From positions 1 through 11,048 of the forward strand of contig JBFWOF010000096.1 in the NCBI GenBank assembly GCA_050250665.1: a DNA stretch of 11,048 nucleotides, given 5' to 3'. Each line of letters begins with the position of its first letter. Positions within the stretch are counted from its first letter, which is position 1. The translations under genes and the position numbers were made by a program. Shown piece by piece: positions 6,852 to 11,048 of this stretch. Origin of the DNA: JADKFD01 sp050250665. Lineage in GTDB: Bacteria > Pseudomonadota > Gammaproteobacteria > Xanthomonadales > SZUA-5. The notes under the pieces are model-generated. The model ran no database searches and had not been told where the DNA came from. It saw only the letters and a list, made by a program, of their open reading frames with translations.

Positions 6852-6873
6852 GGAGCGACATCGCGTCGCGAGC
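6852..6873 (+). repeat. REP-like palindrome, copy 2
   Basis: GGAGCGAC, loop ATCGC, GTCGCGAGC: stem GCGAC (6855-6859) with GTCGC (6865-6869). It differs from copy 1 at only two of 22 positions, one in the loop and one at the 3' flank, so the stem is fully conserved. It lies in the same orientation as copy 1, about 266 bp away. Confidence 0.65.
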
Positions 6874-7036
6874 TCAACTCCTGGCGGCTGCCGGACAGCA
6901 TCGGTCCTGCTCAGATCAAACAAGCTCTTCCATCCGACGTCAGCGACCTCAACCAACGCTACTCGCAGGCCACCGCAATGACCAATGACCCGGGCATGGT
7001 CGTCGGCGCCTGGTCTAACCTGCACGGATTCTTCAC

Positions 7037-7040
7037 GGAG
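7037..7040 (+). promoter_or_regulatory. Shine-Dalgarno deciding the start of the lipoprotein gene
   Basis: GGAG at 7037-7040, within CACGGAGAAAGCC, lies 6 nt before the ATG at 7047. This is the best RBS near the 5' end of that frame and leads directly into a lipoprotein signal peptide. Confidence 0.6.
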
Positions 7041-7046
7041 AAAGCC

Positions 7047-7808
7047 ATGCGCGCCTTCCGCCTGTCCTTGCTGCTGCCGATGCTGTTACTCGCTGCCTGT
7101 GCCGCGATGCCTGGTTCGCCCGACTCGGCTCTGGAAGCCGCCATCGATCATCCCGATCGCAGCGCGGCAGACCGTGAGCGTGATGCCAGAGACCAGCCGC
7201 AGGCGGTGCTGCAGTTGGCCGGATTCGGACCCGGCATGGTCATTGCCGACATCTTCGGTGGCGGCGGCTATTACAGCGAGATTCTGTCACGACTGGTGGG
7301 CCCGAATGGGCAGGTGCGCCTGATCAACAACCAGCCCTATCACGACTATGCCAAGGCCGACGCGGAACCGCGCTTTGCCAAGGACCGATTGGCCAACGTC
7401 AGCTACGAGATCAACCCGCCGGAGAACATGAAGCTGGGGCGCGCCACGCTGGACGGCGCGCTGATCATCATGTCCTACCACGATCTCTACGTCGTTGATG
7501 ATGCCGGCGGCTGGCCAGCGATCGAGGCGGGTCAGTTCATCGATCAGATCGTGACCGCACTCAAGCCGGGTGGCGTACTCCTGATCGTAGATCACTCGGC
7601 CGAGGCTGGCACCGGCAAGACCGCCGCGCAGACCCTGCACCGCATCGACGAGGCTTTCGCCATCGCCGATTTCAAGGCGCATGGGCTGGAGTTTGCCGCC
7701 TCGATCCCGGCTCTGCGCAATGCCGACGACAGTCGAACTCTGGGCGTGATGAATCCAGCCATCCGGGGTCAGACCGATCGTTTTGTACACATCTACCGCA
7801 AGCCCTGA
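7047..7808 (+). CDS. Predicted lipoprotein with class I SAM-methyltransferase fold (COG4798-like)
   Basis: This encodes 253 residues. The first 18 are a lipoprotein signal peptide: MRAFR, a hydrophobic core and the lipobox LAAC with Cys18. Ala follows the Cys, so there is no Asp+2 inner-membrane retention signal and an outer-membrane location is likely. The mature part begins with ALEAAIDHPDRSAADRERD, then VIADIFGGGGYYSEIL, a glycine-rich methyltransferase motif I with D68 and G71-G74. KPGGVLLIVDHSAE (roughly residues 172-185) resembles the post-I strand region. The closing segments LHRIDEAF, LRNADDSRT and NPAIRGQTDRFVHIYRKP match my memory of the uncharacterised COG4798 'predicted methyltransferase' group, whose members are often exported. 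Substrate and activity are unknown, and SAM is not expected in the periplasm. An RBS (GGAG) sits 6 nt upstream. The spacer before it is repeat-rich, so it is probably a separate transcription unit from rsmA. Confidence 0.85.
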   Translation: MRAFRLSLLLPMLLLAACAAMPGSPDSALEAAIDHPDRSAADRERDARDQPQAVLQLAGFGPGMVIADIFGGGGYYSEILSRLVGPNGQVRLINNQPYHDYAKADAEPRFAKDRLANVSYEINPPENMKLGRATLDGALIIMSYHDLYVVDDAGGWPAIEAGQFIDQIVTALKPGGVLLIVDHSAEAGTGKTAAQTLHRIDEAFAIADFKAHGLEFAASIPALRNADDSRTLGVMNPAIRGQTDRFVHIYRKP

Positions 7809-7839
7809 GCGATGGTCGTCACGCGTCGTCGCTGATGAG

Positions 7840-7858
7840 GGCGCCGCGCTGCGGCGCC
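7840..7858 (+). terminator. Strong GC hairpin, possible terminator without T-run
   Basis: GGCGCCGC (7840-7847) pairs perfectly with GCGGCGCC (7851-7858) around a 3-nt loop GCT, 31 nt after the lipoprotein stop. The sequence after it (GAAGTGCTAGCC) has no T-run, so classic intrinsic termination is doubtful. It may instead act as a 3' stabiliser or as leader structure for the next gene. TAGCCT (7866-7871), preceded by TGC, could be a weak extended -10 box for the downstream gene. Confidence 0.4.
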
Positions 7859-7901
7859 GAAGTGCTAGCCTCGCCGTCAACTTTCGTGCGCGCGTATACC
7901 C

Positions 7902-9791
7902 ATGTCCGGACACAGCCAATTTGGCCTGCTGGCCCAGCGCCGTTTTCTGCCCTTCTTCCTGTCGCAGTCGTTGGGTTCCTTCAACGACAACGTCTTCAAA
8001 CAGGCTTTCGTGGCTCTGGTGGTCTTTGTCGGGGCGATCAAGACCGGGGTCAGCGATGCCAATTTCTCGTTGCTGGCCGGGGCGCTGTTCATCCTGCCCT
8101 TTTTCCTGTTCTCGGCGCTGGGCGGACAGCTGGCCGACAAGTACGACAAGGCCAGGCTGGCGCGCTGGATCAAGGGCGCCGAAATCCTGCTGATGATCTG
8201 CGCTGCCGCAGGCTTCCTGCTGAAGAGTGCGCCGATTCTGCTGGGCATCATGTTTCTGACCGGCCTGCAGTCGACCCTGTTCGGGCCGCTCAAGTACGGC
8301 ATCCTGCCGCAGGTGCTGAGCGATGAGGAACTCACCGGCGGCAACGGCCTGGTCGAGAGCGCGACCATGGTGGCGATCCTGCTCGGCACGCTGGCCGGTA
8401 CCACCATGGTGGGTGATCCGGAGATCGGACTGATGCTGACCGGCGCAGTGGTGGTGGCGGTGGCCATCGCCGGTTGGCTGGCCGCGTTGGCGATGCCGCC
8501 GACGGCCCCCCTGGACGCGACTCTCAAGATCAACTGGAATCCCTTCACCGAGACCTGGCGCAGCCTGCGTTTCCTGGCAGGGCAGCGCACGGTGTTTCTG
8601 AGTTGCCTCGGGATCAGTTGGTTCTGGTTCTACGGCTCGATGTACTTCCTGATCCTGCCGGTCTATGTGCGCGACGTAATCGGCGGTGGCGCTTCGGTAT
8701 TCACGCTGATGCTGGCGCTGTTCTCGATAGGCACTGGTGTCGGTGCCTTGCTCTGTGAGTTGCTGTCGCGGCGCAAGGTCGAAATAGGCCTGGTGCCTTT
8801 CGGCTCCATCGGCATGACCCTGTTCGGACTGGATCTGTATTTCGCGCTGCCGCAGGCCAGCGGTCTGGCAGAGCTCAGCATCGCCGGCTTTCTGGCCACG
8901 CCCTTTGGCTGGCGCCTGACCATCGATCTGGTGCTGATGGCGATCTTCTCCGGCTTTTTCATCGTGCCGCTGTTCGCGCTGATCCAGCAGCGCAGCGCCG
9001 CCAGCCATCGCTCGCGCGTGATCGGCGCCAACAACATTCTCAACGCGATCTTCATGGTGGCGGCGTCGCTGCTGGCCGGGTTGTTGATGAATGGCATCGG
9101 TCTGAGCCTGCCCCAGGTGCTGCTGGTCACGGCGCTGTTCAATGCCGTGGTTGCGGTCTACATCTACACGCTGGTGCCGGAATTCCTGCTGCGCTTCATT
9201 GCCTGGATACTGGTCAACGTGATGTACCGGCTGCGTATCCGTGGCATCGAAGCCATCCCCGACGAGGGCCCGGTCCTGCTGGTCTGCAACCACATCAGTT
9301 ACGTCGATGCCCTGGTGGTGTTGGGGTCGGTACCGCGACCGGTGCGGTTCGTCATGTACTACAAGATCTTCGACATGCCGATCGCGAAACAGGTGTTTCG
9401 CTGGGCCAAGGCCATACCGATCGCCGGCGCCAAGGAAGATCCGGTACTCATGGAGAAGGCCTTCGAGGAGGTTTCGCGCGAACTGCGTGACGGCAATATC
9501 GTCTGCATTTTCCCCGAGGGCGGCCTGACCCGCGACGGCGAGATCGCGCCCTTCCGTCCCGGCGTCGAGCGCATCCTCGAGCGCGATCCGGTCACGGTGG
9601 TGCCAATGGCGCTGCAGGGCCTCTGGGGTAGCGTTTTCTCGCGCCAGAATCAGGTTCTGGGACGGCTCAAGCTGCCCCGGCGTTTCTGGTCGCGGGTGGG
9701 TCTGGTGGTAGGCAAGCCCAGGCCGCCGCAGGAGGCACGCGCCGCGACTCTGGAGGCCGATGTGCGCGCCCTGCGCGGCGATCGGGCCTGA
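7902..9791 (+). CDS. Fusion of LplT-like MFS transporter and PlsC-type lysophospholipid acyltransferase
   Basis: This encodes 629 residues. The N-terminal part (about 1-420) is a polytopic MFS domain with the LplT-like FNDNVFK (27-33) and motif-A-like GGQLADKYDKARL (74-86), then many hydrophobic segments. The C-terminal part (about 440-610) is a PlsC domain: NHISYVDA carries HX4D (H464, D469), FPEGGLTRDGEIAPFRPG carries FPEG (537-540), and ALQGLWGSVFSR is typical of the Aas acyltransferase domain. In E. coli, LplT flips lysophospholipids inward and Aas reacylates them. Three-domain LplT-PlsC-acyl-ACP-synthetase fusions also occur, but the AMP-binding synthetase domain is absent here and the chain stops after PlsC. 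Predicted role: inner-membrane import and reacylation of lysophospholipid, with the acyl donor supplied from elsewhere. The start lacks a clear Shine-Dalgarno but matches the expected N-terminus. The antiporter gene begins 9 nt after its stop. Confidence 0.9.
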   Translation: MSGHSQFGLLAQRRFLPFFLSQSLGSFNDNVFKQAFVALVVFVGAIKTGVSDANFSLLAGALFILPFFLFSALGGQLADKYDKARLARWIKGAEILLMICAAAGFLLKSAPILLGIMFLTGLQSTLFGPLKYGILPQVLSDEELTGGNGLVESATMVAILLGTLAGTTMVGDPEIGLMLTGAVVVAVAIAGWLAALAMPPTAPLDATLKINWNPFTETWRSLRFLAGQRTVFLSCLGISWFWFYGSMYFLILPVYVRDVIGGGASVFTLMLALFSIGTGVGALLCELLSRRKVEIGLVPFGSIGMTLFGLDLYFALPQASGLAELSIAGFLATPFGWRLTIDLVLMAIFSGFFIVPLFALIQQRSAASHRSRVIGANNILNAIFMVAASLLAGLLMNGIGLSLPQVLLVTALFNAVVAVYIYTLVPEFLLRFIAWILVNVMYRLRIRGIEAIPDEGPVLLVCNHISYVDALVVLGSVPRPVRFVMYYKIFDMPIAKQVFRWAKAIPIAGAKEDPVLMEKAFEEVSRELRDGNIVCIFPEGGLTRDGEIAPFRPGVERILERDPVTVVPMALQGLWGSVFSRQNQVLGRLKLPRRFWSRVGLVVGKPRPPQEARAATLEADVRALRGDRA

Positions 9792-9798
9792 GCTCAGG
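9787..9798. other. Perfect 12-bp palindrome at the junction of transporter and antiporter genes
   Basis: CCTGAGCTCAGG spans the TGA stop of the MFS-PlsC gene (9789-9791) and the weak AGG ribosome-binding site ahead of the antiporter ATG at 9801. It has no loop, so an RNA hairpin is unlikely. It may be chance or a protein-binding site. Confidence 0.25.
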
Positions 9799-9800
9799 CG

Positions 9801-10976
9801 ATGAACACGGCCGAGATTTTCCTGATCGCGTTGACGATCATCTTCGCGGTGCCGTACCTGATCTGGCGGCTGGGGCGCACCGAATACTGGGCGCCGCTGG
9901 TGGTGGTCCAGATCGTCACCGGTATCGTGCTCGGCCCGGGCATGCTGGGTTCGGTCTTCCCCGAGTACTACGCCTTCGTCTTCAACGCGCCGGTGATCGC
10001 CGCGCTCAACGGTATTGCCTGGTGGGCGGTGATGCTCTTTGTCGGCATCGCTGGCATCGAACTGGATCTGCACCAGGCCTGGCGCTATAGGCGCGAGAGC
10101 GGAATCACCGCCGGGCTCGCATTTGCCTTGCCCCTGCTGCTCGGCAGCCTGGCAGGCGCGGCCTTGCTGTACTTTCCCGGATGGATTGGCGAGCGTGCGC
10201 AGTCCTGGCAGTTCATGCTCGGCATCGGCATGGCCTGCGCGGTGACAGCCTTGCCGATCTTGATCCTGTTCATGGAGAAACTGGCCATCCTGCGTCAGCC
10301 GCTGGGCCAGCGCATCCTGCGCTATGCCAGCCTGGACGATCTGGCGGTCTGGGCGGTGCTGGCGCTGATTCTGCTCGATTGGGATCGGGTCGGTCGGCAG
10401 TTGCTGTTCCTGTTCGGATTCGCCGTCATCGGATTCGGATTCCGCCGACTGATGCGCCGGGTGCCCGAGCCGGATCGCTGGTACCTGGCGCTGATCTGGC
10501 TGGCGCTGGTGGGATTTGCCGCCGACTGGTCCGGGCTGCATTTCATGGTCGGCGCCTTCCTGGCCGGGGCCATCATGGACAGCCACTGGTTCAACCAGGA
10601 ACGCATGGACCTGCTCCGCAGCCATGTGCTGCTGGTGCTGATGCCGGTGTTCTTCCTCAGCACCGGGCTGCGTACGCAATGGCAGGTGGGTGGCGCCGCG
10701 GTGTTTCTGGCTGCGGGTGCGCTCCTGCTGGTGTCGGTGACTGGCAAGCTCGCCGGCGTGCATCTGGCCGGGCGCATCCTCGGCTGGCCCGCGGGTCAGG
10801 CTGGCGTGATCGGCTGGCTGCTGCAGACCAAGGCCCTGATCATGATCATCTTTGCCAATGTGCTGCTCGACAAGGCCATCATCAGCAACGAGACCTTCAC
10901 CGCGCTGCTGATCATGGCCGTGCTCAGCACCATGCTCACCGTGCCGATGGTGACGCCGAGGCTGCGGCGGGTCTAG
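9801..10976 (+). CDS. CPA2-family cation:proton antiporter (Na+/H+ exchanger domain)
   Basis: This encodes 391 residues, almost entirely membrane-embedded, with roughly 11-13 hydrophobic segments. It lacks the C-terminal TrkA-N/RCK domain of KefB/KefC and corresponds to the minimal transport unit. Diagnostic features: LFVGIAGIELDL near residue 80, CAVTALPILILF (the broken-helix region of CPA2 folds), SLDDLAVW with adjacent D179-D180, GAFLAGAIM, PVFFLSTGLRTQW, and LLQTKALIMII with K344. The Asp-Asp pair matches the ion-binding pair of electrogenic antiporters such as NapA, and K344 sits where NapA has a conserved lysine, so I infer electrogenic exchange of Na+ or K+ for H+. Ion and stoichiometry cannot be read from sequence. 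The ATG lies 9 nt after the stop of the MFS-PlsC gene, which implies co-transcription. The RBS (CAGG) is weak, so translation may depend on coupling. A REP-like palindrome follows 14 nt after the stop. Confidence 0.92.
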   Translation: MNTAEIFLIALTIIFAVPYLIWRLGRTEYWAPLVVVQIVTGIVLGPGMLGSVFPEYYAFVFNAPVIAALNGIAWWAVMLFVGIAGIELDLHQAWRYRRESGITAGLAFALPLLLGSLAGAALLYFPGWIGERAQSWQFMLGIGMACAVTALPILILFMEKLAILRQPLGQRILRYASLDDLAVWAVLALILLDWDRVGRQLLFLFGFAVIGFGFRRLMRRVPEPDRWYLALIWLALVGFAADWSGLHFMVGAFLAGAIMDSHWFNQERMDLLRSHVLLVLMPVFFLSTGLRTQWQVGGAAVFLAAGALLLVSVTGKLAGVHLAGRILGWPAGQAGVIGWLLQTKALIMIIFANVLLDKAIISNETFTALLIMAVLSTMLTVPMVTPRLRRV

Positions 10977-10990
10977 CACGCTCGCTGGCG

Positions 10991-11015
10991 GTGGGAGCGG
11001 CTTCAGCCGCGACAG
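10991..11015 (+). repeat. REP-like palindrome, copy 3
   Basis: GTGGGAGCGGC, loop TTCA, GCCGCGACAG: stem GCGGC (10997-11001) pairs with GCCGC (11006-11010). It shares the head GTRGGAGCG and tail CGCGAC with copy 1, while the fourth stem pair is G-C here and A-T in copies 1 and 2, so pairing is kept. It lies 14 nt after the antiporter stop, a typical REP position. Confidence 0.7.
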
Positions 11016-11034
11016 TGACTTCGGCGTATCTCGA

Positions 11035-11048
11035 GTTCGCGGTCGCGG
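11035..11048 (-). repeat. Probable start of an inverted REP-like partner, cut by the right edge
   Basis: GTTCGCGGTCGCGG at the very end reads, reversed, CCGCGACCGCGAAC. Its first seven bases equal the CCGCGAC tail of copy 3 (11007-11013), as expected if a second copy faces the first as an inverted pair. The hairpin itself would lie beyond the window. Confidence 0.35.

Larger units (their letters stand above)
6587..7046 (+). other. Gene-free, palindrome-rich spacer between rsmA and the lipoprotein gene
   Basis: About 460 nt. The first 290 nt are filled with inverted repeats (listed separately): REP-like copy 1, an imperfect inverted repeat of about 100 bp, two perfect 6-bp-stem hairpins and REP-like copy 2. 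The last 170 nt (6874-7046) show no repeats and no convincing gene. A frame continuous with the downstream gene stays open from 6645, but it runs through the repeats and a lipoprotein signal starts only at 7047. A possible -10 box, TCTAAC (7014-7019), would place a start about 25 nt before the downstream gene, yet its -35 region (CGGGCA, 6991-6996) is poor. No T-tailed terminator after rsmA was seen. Confidence 0.6.

Noticed and set aside
6645..7046. An N-terminal extension of the lipoprotein gene from a GTG at 6645
   Set aside because: It would translate through several inverted repeats and place the lipobox about 150 residues inside the protein. The RBS and signal peptide at 7047 fit far better.
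7808..7833. AGCGA (7808-7812) and TCGCT (7829-7833) as a fourth REP-like hairpin after the lipoprotein gene
   Set aside because: The stem is only 5 bp with a 16-nt loop, and the flanks do not match the GTRGGAGCG head or CGCGAC tail of the other copies.
7287..10979. A minus-strand frame of about 1,230 codons without stops, antisense to the lipoprotein, MFS-PlsC and antiporter genes
   Set aside because: The three plus-strand genes are clearly real. The antisense product is low-complexity and rich in His, Gln, Asp and Arg, with no domain. Long antisense open frames are expected from codon bias in GC-rich genomes.
1..11048. A CRISPR array, tRNA or rRNA gene, or a phage or defence island
   Set aside because: I saw no regularly spaced direct repeats, tRNA-like cloverleaf, rRNA sequence, integrase or transposase, and no defence-type genes.

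Overview
The window looks like chromosomal DNA of a GC-rich gammaproteobacterium. The conserved run lptD-surA-pdxA-rsmA, the style of the proteins and intergenic palindromes with a GTAGGAGCG-type core all suggest the Xanthomonadales/Lysobacterales group. This placement is inferred from gene order and protein character, not from a database search.

Layout: (1) Positions 1-814 on the minus strand hold two unrecognised envelope genes, a small exported protein (464-814) followed 3 nt later by a membrane protein that runs off the left edge (1-460). (2) Positions 815-1122 are a divergent promoter region. (3) Positions 1123-6586 on the plus strand form a tightly packed operon: lptD (LPS translocon barrel), surA (periplasmic chaperone for outer-membrane proteins), pdxA (pyridoxal phosphate synthesis) and rsmA (16S rRNA dimethyladenosine methyltransferase). 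The junctions overlap by 4 bp (lptD/surA) and 1 bp (pdxA/rsmA), with a 30-nt gap between surA and pdxA. (4) Positions 6587-7046 contain no convincing gene but are rich in palindromes: two near-identical REP-like hairpins, a roughly 100-bp imperfect inverted repeat and two further perfect hairpins. The apaG/apaH genes that often follow rsmA in gammaproteobacteria are absent here. (5) Positions 7047-7808 encode a predicted lipoprotein with a methyltransferase fold. (6) Positions 7902-9791 encode a fusion of an LplT-like MFS transporter with a PlsC acyltransferase, and 9801-10976 a CPA2-type cation:proton antiporter. (7) The right edge has a third REP-like hairpin and what looks like the start of its inverted partner.

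Functionally the window is mostly about the envelope: LPS export, folding of outer-membrane proteins (LptD is a known SurA client in E. coli), lysophospholipid recycling and ion homeostasis, with pdxA and rsmA as housekeeping passengers. I found no clear new multi-gene system. The points most worth a second look are the palindrome-filled spacer after rsmA (including a REP-like copy that supplies the rsmA stop codon), the exported methyltransferase-like lipoprotein, the ten-cysteine LptD, the two-domain MFS-PlsC protein and the unrecognised gene pair divergent from lptD.
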